Shown: positions 12,301 through 24,059 of the stretch, one piece after another
How the letters are laid out: each line of letters begins with the position of its first letter
Position numbering within the stretch: the stretch's first letter is position 1
NCBI RefSeq assembly: GCF_040954645.1
Contig: NC_092810.1
Coordinates: forward strand, 69,314,660 to 69,378,659
Direction of reading: 5' to 3'
Length of the DNA: 64,000 bases
DNA from: Diabrotica undecimpunctata
Taxonomy: Eukaryota > Arthropoda > Insecta > Coleoptera > Chrysomelidae
The notes under the pieces: model-generated
Database searches by the model: none
The model's input: the letters and a program-made list of their open reading frames with translations, nothing else
What the model was told of the DNA's origin: nothing
Position numbers and translations under genes: made by a program

Positions 12301-14178
12301 CCTTACAGCTAATAATGTATATAAAAAAACATGAGCCAACATTCCTTAGGAATGCTGATCTACATCCACATAACACACGCCTAAAGGATAACATACATAA
12401 GCCTTTTTCCCCGGAGTCGCACAACATGCTCCTAGCTACATGACATTTCGGTGACACATCAGATGCATCTTGACACTATTAAATGCTTTGAACAAAATCT
12501 AAAAATATTTCTAGTTAGCCATGCTTTTTACATTATTGAAGAATTTTTAATGTATGTCTTATATAATGTATTTTTACTAATATTTAGTATATTTTTGTAA
12601 AAGATGCCACAAATTTATATGTTTGGAACATGCCGATTTTATATGCAATGACTGTTATGTAAAATAAGTTGTTTTTCTGTAATTTTTTGTGAAAATGTCT
12701 GTTTTTTATAAATTTTTAGTTAAAATTTACATGTGGTAAAAGTTTGTTTATTTCTCTGTATGAAATATATGTTTCCTCTCTTTCGTTTCTGTTGACTCAT
12801 TTTCTATAATTTTAATTAAAAAAAAAATACAATATTTTTTCAGTTAAGTATTTTTATACTTCAGCAAAGAAATAATGAAATGAGTCATACGCGTGATATC
12901 GTAAGTTATCGTAAAATTTAGCTGTTCTTATGAGTTTTACCAAGAAGCGTATCAGTAGCAGAGAATTTATTTTTAATTTACCGTATAGCATATTAAGAAC
13001 ACGTAATTAAAAGCAATATTTTTTATAAAAAAAACTTTAAATGGATTATTACAAACGGACATCTAATATATCAATATAATCTAAAACACTTTCGGTCTCA
13101 TTCAGGAATTCCATCTTATTTTTTCTTGTTTTTCTATTAATATATTACCCTCCTTATCTGTTTACTTCTTTTTTTTTTTAATTCCTTTTTGCTTTTATTC
13201 AGTTATTGTTAAAATTTTCTCGTCTCTATTGGCTTACTTAGATCTTGTTAGATCTTAGATTTTCTTTACATTTAAGGTATATAGTCGACTTCCGCACATC
13301 CGCTCAGTCTACACATTATTAATGCGAAATTAAAACTTATTTTATAAACTAGATCTAATGTATTATTTTTATCATTATAAGCAGAAATATTATATTGTTA
13401 CAATGTAAAGTGATCAGCAAGAAAACATATTTTTGAACTACAGTTCAAATAAAATAAGGTCATAAATAAGTGCGGACTCGGAGTCCGCGCGCGACCTTGC
13501 ATGTTACAAAACTGGCGGGCTCACTGAAGGGTTAATGGTAAAAAATATGTATAATTATATAAAACAGTAAATACGCTAAAATGAATGTTTGTATAAACGT
13601 AAAATGTTTTTTTGCATATACCAGTATAGGTGGTTGTACGTTACCCCAGTGGAAATTGATGAAATAGCACCAGTTACCGTAAACGATGTCTTCTTCAACA
13701 TAGAGCAACCACAAACGAAACGGCGATAGCGCAGAGACACGACTATCTTGTTTGGCAAATGGAACTCGTATCACTGAGAACTGTCAGTTGGTTCAAGGGT
13801 TGTTTTTTACAAGTTAGGGCAACGCGTGGGTGTAAAATTACCCAAACGATCTGCAATTTTAACAAAATACGGTAATTTTTCTATGTTTCGCTGTTAAGAA
13901 CAATGTATGAATAAACCCAATAAACACTCTTGTTTGCAACATTGTATAACAACCGTTTATTTTTCTACAGCGTCTGCATTTTTGTACGCAAAATCTTGGC
14001 TAACTATACGGAGATAATCAAAACTAACAAAAAGACTTACTATTTTAACAATGTTTACATACAGTTGCGAAACTGCAACGGCGTTTTATTAACCTTTAAT
14101 TCGATTATTACATTTCTTTGTTTTTAAATTTATTTTAACTTGTACTCAAATGCTTATATTATATTCAGTGTGATTTTT
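12301..14178. other. Intergenic, upstream of the zinc-finger gene
   Basis: No supported gene. A GC-rich 17-nt palindrome lies at 13472-13488. ORFs at 13532-13774 and 13930-14127 show no domain. The promoter and any non-coding first exon of the downstream C2H2 gene should lie here, since an acceptor-like TTTTTAG sits at 14172-14178. Confidence 0.45.
13472..13488. repeat. GC-rich palindrome
   Basis: GCGGACTC and GAGTCCGC are perfect arms around a single G, in otherwise AT-rich DNA about 700 bp upstream of the zinc-finger ORF. It could be a protein-binding site or the edge of a decayed element. Confidence 0.7.
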
Positions 14179-14200
14179 AGATTATCAGCAAGAGAACAAG

Positions 14201-16252
14201 ATGGAAATTATGGAGGTAATAACTGAACATCCGTCTCACAAAGAAAATTATATGAATCCACATGTTGAAGGGAAAACGTTAAATAAAAACATGAAAGTTG
14301 CGACTAGAAAAAAACCTTACAAATGTGGAATTTGTTTCAAGCACTTTGTTCAAAAAGTTTATTTAACTAAACACATGAAAGTTCACACTAAAGAAAAACC
14401 TTACAAGTGTGAAATTTGTTTTAAGCAGTTTAATACAGCAGGTAATTTAAAAATACATTTAAGAGTGCATACTGGAGAAAAACCTCATAAGTGTGAAATT
14501 TGTTTTAAGCAGTTTATAATATCAAGTAATTTGAAAGAACATTTAAGAGTGCATACTGGAGAGAAACCTTACAAGTGTGAAATTTGTTTTAAGCAGTGTA
14601 CAACATCAAGTAATTTAAAAGATCATTTGAGAGTACACACTGAAGAAAAACCTCACAAGTGTGAAATTTGTTTTAAGCAGTTTAAGGCAAAAGTTTATTT
14701 TACTCAACACATGAAAATTCATACTGGAGAAAATTCTCACAAGTGTGAAATTTGTTTTAGGCAGTGTAGTACAGCAAGTAATTTGAAAAAACACTTAATA
14801 ACGCACACTGGGGAGAAACCTTACAAGTGTGAAATTTGTTTTAAGCAGTTTAGTAGAAAAAGTGACTTGAAAACACATTTAAAAGTACACACTGGGGAAA
14901 AACCTCACAAGTGTGAAATTTGTTTTAGGCAATTTAGTACAGCATGTAATTTGAAAATACACTTAATAACGCACACTGGTGAGAAACCTTACAAGTGTGA
15001 AATTTGTTTTAAGCAGTTTGCGCAAAAAAGTGGTTTAATTGAACACACAAAAGTTCACACTAGAGAAAAACGTCACAAATGTGAAATTTGTTTTAAGCAC
15101 TTTACTTCAGCAGGTAATTTGAAAGTACATTTGATAGTACACACTGGAGAAAAACGTTACAAGTGTGAAATTTGTTTGAAGCTGTTTTCTCGTGCCAATT
15201 CTTTGAAAAATCATTTAAAAACGCATACTGGAGAAAAGCCTTACAAGTGTGAAATTTGTTTTAAGCAGTTTACTGAAGGAGGTACTTTGAAAAAACATTT
15301 GAGATTGCACACTGGGGAAAAACCTTACAAGTGTGATATTTGTTTTAAGCAGTTTTTTCAAAAAGGTGATTTAACTGATCACATAAATGGTCACACCGCA
15401 GAAAATCCTTACAAGTGTGGTATTTGTTTTAAGCAGTATGCTCGAAAAGTTTATTTAACTGTACACATGAAACTTCACACTGAAGGAAATTCTCACAAGT
15501 GTCAAATTTGTTTTAAACAGTTTACTACATCTACTAAGTTGAAAGTACATTTGAGAGTGCACACTGGAGAAAAACCTTACAAGTGTGAAATTTGTTTTAA
15601 GCTGTTTTCTCGTGCCCATACTTTGAAAAATCATTTAAGAATGCATACTGGAGAAAAGCCTTACAAGTGTGAAATTTGTTTTAAGCAGTTTGCCTCAAAT
15701 TTTTATTTACGTGAACACATGAAAGTTCATACAGAAGAAAAACCTCGTAAGTGTGAAATTTGTTTTAAGCAGTTTATTACAGCACATCATTTGAAAAATC
15801 ATTTGAGACTGCACACTGGGGAAAAACCTTACACGTGTGAAATTTGTTTTAAGCACTTTTCTCAAACAAACAATTTGAAAGAACACTTAAGAACGCACAC
15901 TGGGGAGAAACCTTACAAGTGTGGAATTTGTTTTAAGCATTTTGCTAATAAAGGGAGTTTGACTTATCACATAAAAAATCACACTGCAAAAAAAAAGTGT
16001 GAAACTTGTTTAAAGCAGTTTACTACAACAAGACATTTGAAACTACATTTAAGAACGCACACTGAAGAAAAACCTCATGAATGTGAAATTTGTTTTAAAC
16101 GGTTTTTTAAAGCAGGCAATTTAAAAATACATTTGAGAGTGCACACTGGGGAAACACTTTATGAGTGTGATATTTGTTTAGAACAGTTTACTCGAAAAAT
16201 TTATTTAATTGAACACATGAAAGTTCACACTAAAGAAAAACGTCAGAACTGA
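14201..16252 (+). CDS. 23-finger C2H2 zinc-finger protein
   Basis: One uninterrupted 683-codon exon. After about 38 residues without a recognisable KRAB or ZAD domain come 23 tandem C2H2 fingers (C-x2-C-x12-H-x3-H), mostly with the TGEKP(Y/H)KC linker and a conserved CEICFKQF start. The 28-residue period is kept throughout; finger 21 follows a one-residue-short linker. The fingers predict sequence-specific DNA binding in the nucleus, with a long potential footprint. The varied helix positions argue for selection or rapid turnover rather than simple copying. The start is preceded by a plausible splice acceptor at 14178, so a non-coding 5' exon is likely. Decayed finger sequence continues past the stop, showing that the array was once longer. 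Such genes are lineage-specific and their targets cannot be named from sequence. Confidence 0.93.
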   Translation: MEIMEVITEHPSHKENYMNPHVEGKTLNKNMKVATRKKPYKCGICFKHFVQKVYLTKHMKVHTKEKPYKCEICFKQFNTAGNLKIHLRVHTGEKPHKCEICFKQFIISSNLKEHLRVHTGEKPYKCEICFKQCTTSSNLKDHLRVHTEEKPHKCEICFKQFKAKVYFTQHMKIHTGENSHKCEICFRQCSTASNLKKHLITHTGEKPYKCEICFKQFSRKSDLKTHLKVHTGEKPHKCEICFRQFSTACNLKIHLITHTGEKPYKCEICFKQFAQKSGLIEHTKVHTREKRHKCEICFKHFTSAGNLKVHLIVHTGEKRYKCEICLKLFSRANSLKNHLKTHTGEKPYKCEICFKQFTEGGTLKKHLRLHTGEKPYKCDICFKQFFQKGDLTDHINGHTAENPYKCGICFKQYARKVYLTVHMKLHTEGNSHKCQICFKQFTTSTKLKVHLRVHTGEKPYKCEICFKLFSRAHTLKNHLRMHTGEKPYKCEICFKQFASNFYLREHMKVHTEEKPRKCEICFKQFITAHHLKNHLRLHTGEKPYTCEICFKHFSQTNNLKEHLRTHTGEKPYKCGICFKHFANKGSLTYHIKNHTAKKKCETCLKQFTTTRHLKLHLRTHTEEKPHECEICFKRFFKAGNLKIHLRVHTGETLYECDICLEQFTRKIYLIEHMKVHTKEKRQN

Positions 16253-16460
16253 AATTTGTTTTAAGCAGTTTTCTCAAAAAAGTTAAAAAATAATTTGCAA
16301 ATACTCTAGATACTAGAAAAAAACTTTACTAATGTAAACATTTTTTGAAGAAAGTTGGTGAACCAAGTAATTTGAAAACACATTTGAGCGTGCACACTAG
16401 AGAAAAGCCATACAGGAAATGATCTTAAGTGTGAAATTTGTTTTAGAGGTTTTCCTTAAA
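16253..16460 (+). pseudogene. Decayed extra zinc fingers beyond the stop
   Basis: Directly after the stop the DNA still reads as finger sequence in shifting frames: a [12 protein letters not shown] block at 16248-16280, SNLKTHLSVHTREKPYR at about 16355-16415, and KCEICFRGF at 16429-16455. A small indel near 16245-16255, inside the HKCE codons of what would be finger 24, created the stop. These are former fingers, now 3' UTR. Confidence 0.82.
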
Positions 16461-17650
16461 ATGATTTCATATGCAAAATCATCCTGGAATGTTTATTTTA
16501 GTTAGTGTAGTTTACGGAAGTAGACGGTTTTCCTTTTGCAAAATAGCGTTTCTACGATAAAGAAAAATTGATTTCGAAAAATCCTACAATCCTATGGCGT
16601 ATATTTGTATTATAAAACAAACTGGTTATTATATATTTTAAAATTATTGTATTTTTTTGTCCACTTTGTATATAATAAAAATTTCATAAGCTTTTTGTTT
16701 AACATTTTGAATTGCGTTATATATTTTCATCTTTTTCCCCATCCTTTTCTTTCTTTCGCATTCCCTTGTTCCCCTTGCATAGAGTTGAAATAATTATTTG
16801 ATCAATCAATATAGGTGAGAGAATGTCTGAAGTTTTTTACCTTTCTGATAGATTCAGATTCTCCACGCGTGGGAATGAAGGTCAAGACAGCTCCCATCGT
16901 CGCGAGAAAAAATTAGGGCGAACAATGCATCAAGAGTAAAAAAAACACCGCTTTGCCGACGTAGGTGTTTCTTTGGAAGTGGTTGTGTTTTTATTTTTGA
17001 GAGGTTTCTTTTATGGTTTATCTCTTGTTATCAACATGGCTAACTATCTGACTGGAACAGACTTAAAGAGATAATCATTGGCAGAAACATTTTGCCAGGG
17101 CCCAGCCTAGAGATTTCGCTGCCCGGGTGCAAGAACCAAATTTGCCGCCTCATCGGCACTTTTGGAAAACGTATAAGAAAACATCGCAAATTGGGGAAAA
17201 TTAATAAAAACACAATTTTGAACATTTAAGTCATAAAAATATATTTAAGTCAACAAATATATTGTAGCATTTGTAAATTCCTTGGTATATATGGAAATCA
17301 CCTCGTAAGAATATTTTTAGTGTATTTGATTTCCTATCGTACGTATTAAAACACCGAAGTATTCTCTCAATTCGTTTTGCGTCGCCGAGGTCAATAATAG
17401 ACACATTTTAAAAGTTTGTTTATTTAACAAGAGCTATCACGTTGCAAAAAGTTGCACTGGAACCCTAAAATGAAGACTGAAAACGTCGGCCTTGCTCGTT
17501 CCGTAGAATAAAATTATTCTTATATGCGAAGTAGGTTGAAAATGATATTATTATAATTGTCCAAATATATGTAGGCAAACTTTGTATTTTAAAATCCCAT
17601 TCATAGCATAAATAAAAACTTTTTTATTCAGTATGACAAATAAGTTTGTC
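16461..17650. other. No gene seen
   Basis: Downstream flank of the zinc-finger gene. The sequence is AT-rich with two GC-richer islands (16860-16990 and 17090-17170) that look like unrecognised repeat fragments. No frame is supported. Confidence 0.4.
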
Positions 17651-17779
17651 CAGTGGCGGCTCGTGACTTGAGAGACAAGGTCGGCAAGGTATTTTTTGTC
17701 TCCTCAGATAGGTATACCGTCTAATAAAGACTTAAGTAAATCATCATAGGAGATTTTTTGTTTTTTTTTTTATTCTTTT

Positions 17780-19791
17780 GAGGCAAGAGAAATCTCGTTC
17801 ATTTGAGGCAGACGTTGGTGGTAATGAGAGAATTAATGACAATAATTTATTAATTTCGTTAACAGTTTGTTGTAATGAATTGCAGTATATAAAATTATAC
17901 ATATCTTGTAACTTATCCCATCTTCCGAAAATATTTGGATCAGCATATAAAACTTTTAATTCATTTTCTAATTTTATTTTATTAACGAATGATGGATAAT
18001 TTTTAATAAAGCCTGTCTAATAAATATCTTGGAAATTCTTTGTCGTAACTTTTAAATTTTGAATCGTCAGAGGTCAAAAATTTGCAAATCTTCAAAATTC
18101 GAAAAACGAGTATCTATTTGCATAATAATAGTATCCAAAATTTCAAAATATACTCGTTTTTCGATATCTGTTTCTGTGTCATGCCTTTGTCTTTTTTTTT
18201 TTGGGGTTCGGAAATATCAAGCGAGTCCAAAACTTCACTGCGTATGTACTGGAAATTACATCATTACGAAAATCTCTGAGATTTTGCACCAGTCTTGTTA
18301 TTCTATTTTTGGAATGAATAATGTCAGTTAACTGATTTTGAACATTGAATATCAAATCGGTTTGGGTAAACACTTTCTTAAAAATATTTAAAAGTATGTT
18401 AAAAGAATAATCATTTAATAAAGTTTTCAAACCGATTGCTTCACGGATCGAGATATCATCACTTTGAAAATCGTCGCATTCAATAATAAAATCAAAAACT
18501 TCCAAAAGCTGTTCACGAAAATCTGCTACAGCGAAAACTAACCGAGATTTAAAATTCCATCGCGTCTGACAAACTGTTGGCATTTTTTTTCGAAACAAAC
18601 CGTTCTAAAACATTAGTCCGTTTAGGTGAGCTTGAGAAAAATGAAGCAAATCCGCTTAAACTGGCAAAAAAAAGACAGACATTCTTTAATTTTTTTACAT
18701 GTATCCTGCAAAACTAAATTCATTCTATGCGCATGACAGTGAGTAAATAAAGCTTGCGGTGCAATAGTTTTAACTTTTGCCTGGAGACCATTTAATTCAC
18801 CAGACATCACGGCAGCGCCGTCATAAGTTTGCCCTACCAATTTATTTTTGATATCAAAAAATTTTAATCTGTCCTTTAAAACACCAAAAATATATTCTGC
18901 CTTATGGCTTTTACTCACGTCTGTAAAACCTAAAAACCTCTCATAGATATTACCACGTAACGCGTATCGAACAACAATTGATAATTGTGAATGACATGAT
19001 ATGTCGGTAGTTTCATCTACTTCTAGTGAAAAGCAAATGGTTTCCTGAATCTCAGATTCAATAACGTTACTCAAAATGTAACTAATTGATTCTATTAATT
19101 AATTCTGGATTGTTTTAGATACACCGCTAAATGTCTTCGAATCAGAAAGTAAATTAGAAAATTCCAAATCGTATTTCTTAAACATTTTTATTAGTTCTCT
19201 ATAATTACCTTGATTTAACGAATGCTCCGATTCATCGTGTCCCCTAAAAGATAATTCCTGACAACTTAAAAAAATTACAATATCAATTAAACGACGTAAA
19301 ACTGCGTGATTATTTTTTACAATTTCGTTATGTTTAATAGCATTTTCACGTTGGGCATTATCTAATGAAACATAGATATTTTGTTTTTCAAATAAATCTA
19401 ATTTAATCTGGCTGTAAGTATGATCTTTCGAAATATCATGTTTATGTAAAGCCCTAAATAATTCCTTTAAATTATCGTAACCAGATTCACACCACGGATT
19501 TTGATGTTTGCCCCTATTTGTCGAAAATAAAATGCAAGGTAAACAGAAAAGTTTGTTTTTTATTTCACTCCCAGTAAGCCATGAGTACTTGCTGTACCAA
19601 TTATCTGAAAATGATCTAGTACTTCCCTTACCCGCACTAATATTTATAAGCCGGGACATTTTAGGCAAAGGACGCCCCTTATTTTTAATAACAATTTGTT
19701 CTTCGTATGGAATAGATGAAAACCCATTATGCAAAATATAATTTACAATATCAGACTTATCAATACTTACAGTTTCTCCCATGGCTTGCAT
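17780..19791 (-). pseudogene. hAT transposase (ZMYM1/DUF4371-like), broken
   Basis: Starting at 19791 the first 230 codons include the zinc-binding N-terminal region, with KNKLFCLPCILFS and the SGYDNLKELFRALHKHD block of the TTF-type domain. A TAA at 19099 interrupts the same frame, which resumes to 18622 with the DUF4371-like catalytic region (FSLEVDETTDISCHSQLS, the DGAAVMSGELNGLQ block, THCHAHRMNLVL). A frameshift near 18600 leads to 18179-18598 (CQTRWNFKSR). The hAT C-terminal dimerisation signature LPPTSASNERDFS is still readable at 17787-17825. The domain order is complete, so this was an autonomous element, now inactivated by at least one stop and two or more frameshifts. Confidence 0.92.
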
Positions 19792-20282
19792 TTTTTAGGT
19801 TAATTTACCTGAATTTGTTTGCACTTTAATTTAAAAAAAAACTTCTATGTCTTAACCTTTAACTATTTACGGCAGACGTAACGTATCACAGTATTACTTT
19901 AGAAAATAAAAATAAATCACATAAAGGCTAGTTCGTGCACTGAATATCACTTCACTTTACTACTTACGTTCTTATATGAAATAACATTTCATCCCGCGCT
20001 CGCAATGTACAGTTCGCGACCAATCACCAATCTAAATGAAGCATCGGCAAGTTTAATTTTGCCGTACTTGGTAATTAAGTTCATATGGAAAAAAATGTAT
20101 ATTTGGTTGCTAATCAACTAATATTTCGTTGATTTTTACAAGTAAATCGTCAAGGTTGGGATCGGCTCGCCGAAAACGCAAAACGTGCCTTTTTAAGAAT
20201 CCACAGGCGGATGGATGTCTCCGATATCGGATCATCAATTCGAAAAGTGTCTACGCAGGGATCACTTAACGCTCAGATTGGA

Positions 20283-20360
20283 CGAATTCTTTTAAAAACC
20301 ATGAATAAAATTTAGTCTGGTCGAATTCTTTTAAAAACCATGAATAAAATTTAGTCTTTA
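20283..20360 (+). repeat. 39-bp tandem duplication inside the hAT element
   Basis: A unit starting CGAATTCTTTTAAAAACC and ending AAATTTAGTCT is repeated at 20283 and 20322 with essentially no divergence, so the duplication is recent. Confidence 0.9.
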
Positions 20361-20496
20361 TTATCTCACAGATATTTTTTTATTTCACAAAAACAAATGA
20401 CATCAACTGATTAAATTAAATATTAAAAAAATCTATAATATCTATAAAGGTGTGGGTCGGCACTGCCGACCCTGACCGGCCGCCACTGAGTTTGTC

Positions 20497-21311
20497 TTTA
20501 ATATTTTATTAGTATAGTAAAGTAAATCTAGCTGTGTGTGTAGAAACTTATTTCTGGTAAGATACTCGAGTTTTATTGATTAGTTATAATATACGACCAC
20601 AAGTTACTATGTCAAATGCTTTCAGTTCTTCAATTCAATTTTAAATAATTGCTTTGCTAAACGAAAAATGTTTCTTCTGATAAATTGAAATAATATCTAA
20701 CTACCTCAAATTTCTACATTGCAGTCTTAATCTCCGTCTATAATGTAATAATTAAATGTCATTTTTATTTCAAAGTATTCAATAGAATACCACGTATCTA
20801 TTTTCGTTATGATATTCATTTAAAAAATGGTAATGAAAATTTATACTACTGAGAAAAAACCTAATTAAATAATACCAGACTAAACATACGTAACATACAC
20901 CTAGGTACCCAAAAAACAATAAATTTATGCTTAGCAAGCCCAAATCCCTATCGTTATCCAACAATCCTCGCAATACTTGCAAGCATCACATTGTTGTCAT
21001 GTGCCTTACATAATACCAATCGGCTCGGAATATTGTTTTATTGCAATGTATTTTTGCATAGCGACACCGAAATATATTATGAAGTTACAGAATTGGGTAG
21101 TGTTTCGAAACATCATGGTGAGTAAATGCAAAGGAATCGAAAAATTCAAATATGAATAATTTCGCTTATCGCTATTATAGTGGATAAAAATTAGCTCTAG
21201 GGGGCTTGTAGATAAAACTAAAAAAAATTAAAAAGAGAATTTTTTAAAATTTGATAAGTTATACTAACACTTATATCAACTAGAATAATAATTTATTTTG
21301 GTTCTACAAAT
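20497..21311. other. No gene seen
   Basis: AT-rich spacer between the hAT element and the DUF7869-like element. No supported frame on either strand. Confidence 0.45.
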
Positions 21312-21768
21312 CGTCGCCGTGGATGTGAAGAGAGCTAACCAACAAGTCAGTTTCGAGATAATGAGCATTTTAGATTACCATGTCCACGAAAAAATACATT
21401 TTAGCTTATAACTTTTCTGTTCATTAAACTATTCCTAAAATTATTTTAGGATTTATCAAACAAAGTGTTACCTACTTTGTACTGAACGAAAATCTAGTAA
21501 AACATTGATTTATATGAGGGTAGAAGGGTTTCGTTCACTTAGCTTCATTCACCACTAGATAACTTTTCACGAGTCGTACTGTTTTTTGTTGTGTGAAAAG
21601 ATCTAAGTCTACGAAATTAAATAATACAAGGTGATATTTATTATGCTTAAAATGTTTAATTTTGGATACAAAAATAACACGAAAGTATGGGAAATTCAAT
21701 TTAGTTTTTAGTCTTTAACATTGAATATTATTTAATATTAAATATACAGAAATCTAATTATTTTATCG

Positions 21769-23160
21769 CTACTCGGATTCCGAATCGTCTACAGCGATTC
21801 TCTCTATTGGTTTTAAAAGTCGCAGGTAGTAATCATGATAGGTGGCTGGGATAGTACCTGACCTGCAACGATCTTGTAGATCTTTTAGTTTCTTAGGCTC
21901 TGTTCCTAAAGCACAAGGATACAGTTTCGGAACCTCATTGAAAACATTGTTGTCAACTCGAGTGTTTCTACGAATGCACAATTGTTTGAAGTCTACCTGA
22001 CTAAGTTGTGTTTTATAGAAGATTATTATATATTATTATATTATATATATTATTATATTATATATTATTAAGGTGTTCTTTTCTATATTCCAGCCATTTG
22101 ATATTTAGCAACTTCATAACATCGCCACCGAATGTCTCCGTTTTGTTAATAATTAATTTTTCGCTGTAGTTTTAAAATCTAAAAAATGGCTGTAATCTAT
22201 TTCCTTAACAACGTATAGAGGGTGATTTACTTTGGCTATTCTTGCCCCTGTGTACCGCCCGTCAGGCACATACATATGTATTTATTTTTCGTCCCCTACT
22301 TTCAATCGCAGAATGAACGCTGTCGCATTCTATTTCGGAATGTCCGGATTCCATGAACTTTTGATTAATAATTTGTAAATTATCAAAAGAAGATAAAGCT
22401 TTTATAAACATTGCAGATAAAATGGAATTTCTATTTTGACCTGTTGCAGTATCAGAATAAAATGTTACTTCACTCACTTCAGATAGTAGCTCAGAAAGCA
22501 TGTTCCATAAGCATGTAGCTACTTCTGATGATCCTTTTGTACCATTCAATTCATGCCACATCTAGTTAATAGCAATAGCAGTTTTGAGATTATACACCGT
22601 AAAATTGTAGGTTTTTACTTTCCGTTTATAATTGTCCCACTTCTAATTGGGGAGTCAGTAAAAGCTTTTGCATATCCATAGTAAAGGTGCTGAAAGTATT
22701 ATCAATTTTAGCACGATCTTTGTCAATTTTCTTATGCTCGCTAGCCTCCTTCTTTCGAAGTTGATGTAGATTGTATTCATCTTGGTGTTTTTCTTTTTCG
22801 TCTTCGGTTTTATTTGTGAATTGCGTGCAAAAGCTACATTAGTCTTTTTTTGGTTTATGGAAACCATAGTTAAATTCGGTGCTGAATATATGTTTATAAT
22901 AATAAAACGACACTGAATCTTCCTGATGCTCTTCGCAGTATTTTAAATAATCCTGGTAAAGTCGATTTTCAGACAAACCAGAAGGTAAGTATTTCCTCTT
23001 GGTTGAACTTCGACAATAGTGAGAATCAATCACCGGTAGTGATTTAATGTGATTACGTACTACCTCCTTTTGATTATCTGGGATTTTATTAGGAGGAACT
23101 TTTCGACTTCTCTTGTCCTCCTCTATGATACCTGACGACTTTGACTTTTTGAAAGCCGTT
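21769..23160 (-). pseudogene. DUF7869-like probable transposase, broken
   Basis: Minus-strand pieces in order, N to C. The first runs about 23033-23150 and reads IPDNQKEVVRNHIKSLP. Then comes 22839-23033 (DSHYCRSSTKRKYL, FSTEFNYGFHKPKKD) and a lysine-rich linker at 22655-22867. Next is 22262-22561 (WHELNGTKGSSEVATCLW, VTFYSDTATGQNRN, FMESGHSEIECDSVHSAIE), and last 21769-21981 (LQDRCRSGTIPATYHDYY). As far as I recall, this order matches the insect proteins annotated with DUF7869. The SD-x-A-GQ-N-N and H-x3-E-x-DS-H blocks look like an RNase H-type metal site. Here the N usually following SD is T. Frames change several times, so this copy is dead. The function is not established; its position inside a TIR/TSD element suggests transposase. 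Confidence 0.7.
22021..22072. repeat. TATTATA-type simple repeat
   Basis: Irregular tandem ATT/AT tract within the DUF7869-like pseudogene, one of the events that broke the frame. Confidence 0.85.
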
Positions 23161-23389
23161 TCAACTTTTTTCCAGATATATCAAATGTACCCAGAAAAAA
23201 TTTTTTACATACTTGGATGTTCTCGTCGTCCAACCTTAAATTGTACACCATAGTGTATTTGCGTCAAAAGGCGGCATCTTCATTATTTGTTTTAAATCGC
23301 CGATTAGGTATTTTTTGCGTTATTCTACTACTGATAAAGCTCCATCTTCCTCCTTCATCTTGAAGGATCTAGATCACTTGGGACTGCCA

Positions 23390-23530
23390 AAACAGCTGTA
23401 GTGATAAGTTTTTATAATAAATTTTGTGAAGGCTTTGAAAACAAAGTTTTCAGTGTTTTATTGTTACATAAAACGAATTTCCATCAAGTAACGGTCGAAT
23501 CCATCAATTGTAAATTTAATACTAGACTTG
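23390..23530 (+). repeat. Penelope 3'-end fragment
   Basis: The sequence from 'cagctgtagtgat' through 'tcaagtaacggtcgaatcc' is the reverse complement of 58785-58920, the 3' terminal segment of the Penelope element at 58.8-60.6 kb. No coding part is included. It is inserted within the DUF7869-like element. Confidence 0.8.
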
Positions 23531-24059
23531 TTACAATCGAGATGATGTACCGTGAGATTTTGCTTTAACAGTAAACTCCAGCTAATGATAAGGTGACTAA
23601 TCGACTGTGTCATAATAACTTATCTGTCTATTTGCACACTAAGCTCAAGCGTCTGATAGGTCTGTTCAGTGTTCACCACTGACAATATGTTCAGTACCTG
23701 ATGGTGGTAAGTGGTATAGATCACTTCACTGCAAAAAATAAGGATTGTGAATTCACTTAGCGTCTTTTCACACTTTAGAATATAAACCATTTGAAACAAC
23801 ATATTCACTTAGATCTCTTCACTACAATATGAAATCGTTCTTTCTGATTGCGATGCTGCAGTTAGCTCATTTTTAAGAAAATGTGGGTTAGCTCTCTTCA
23901 CATCCACGACGACGAAATTTAAAAATACTACTTACTATTAAACGTGTGGCTTCCAACCTACGTCTTCATCATCTGCAAACTCACTTTCACTGTTTATTTA
24001 AGTAAAATTTAAGTTTATTATTACATCCGCCACTTTATCCATAACATGTTCTCTTTCCA

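Larger units (their letters stand above)
17651..20488 (-). mobile_element. hAT DNA transposon with 8-bp target duplication
   Basis: Both ends begin CAGTGGCGGC in opposite orientation. The 8 bp AGTTTGTC occurs immediately before (17643-17650) and immediately after (20489-20496) the 2838-bp element. Both fit hAT transposition. The transposase is on the minus strand and broken. The terminal repeats diverge quickly beyond 10-12 bp (GTGACTTG against CGGTCAGG), which is usual for short hAT TIRs. Confidence 0.95.
21312..23914 (-). mobile_element. TIR element carrying a DUF7869-like ORF
   Basis: Inverted repeats of 33 bp bound the element: 21312-21344 and the reverse complement of 23882-23914 agree at 31 of 33 positions, including GTGGATGTGAAGAGAGCTAA. 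A direct AAAT lies immediately outside both ends (21308-21311 and 23915-23918), a candidate 4-bp target duplication. Subterminal copies of a motif like TTCACTTAGATCT(C/T)TTCAC occur near both ends (about 21535, 21590, 23752, 23803). The minus strand encodes the decayed ORF at 21769-23160. A Penelope 3'-end fragment (23390-23530) is nested inside. The superfamily cannot be assigned from the ends alone. Confidence 0.82.

Noticed and set aside
17040..17225. 61-codon minus-strand ORF in a GC-richer island
   Set aside because: No domain; the island looks like an undefined repeat fragment.
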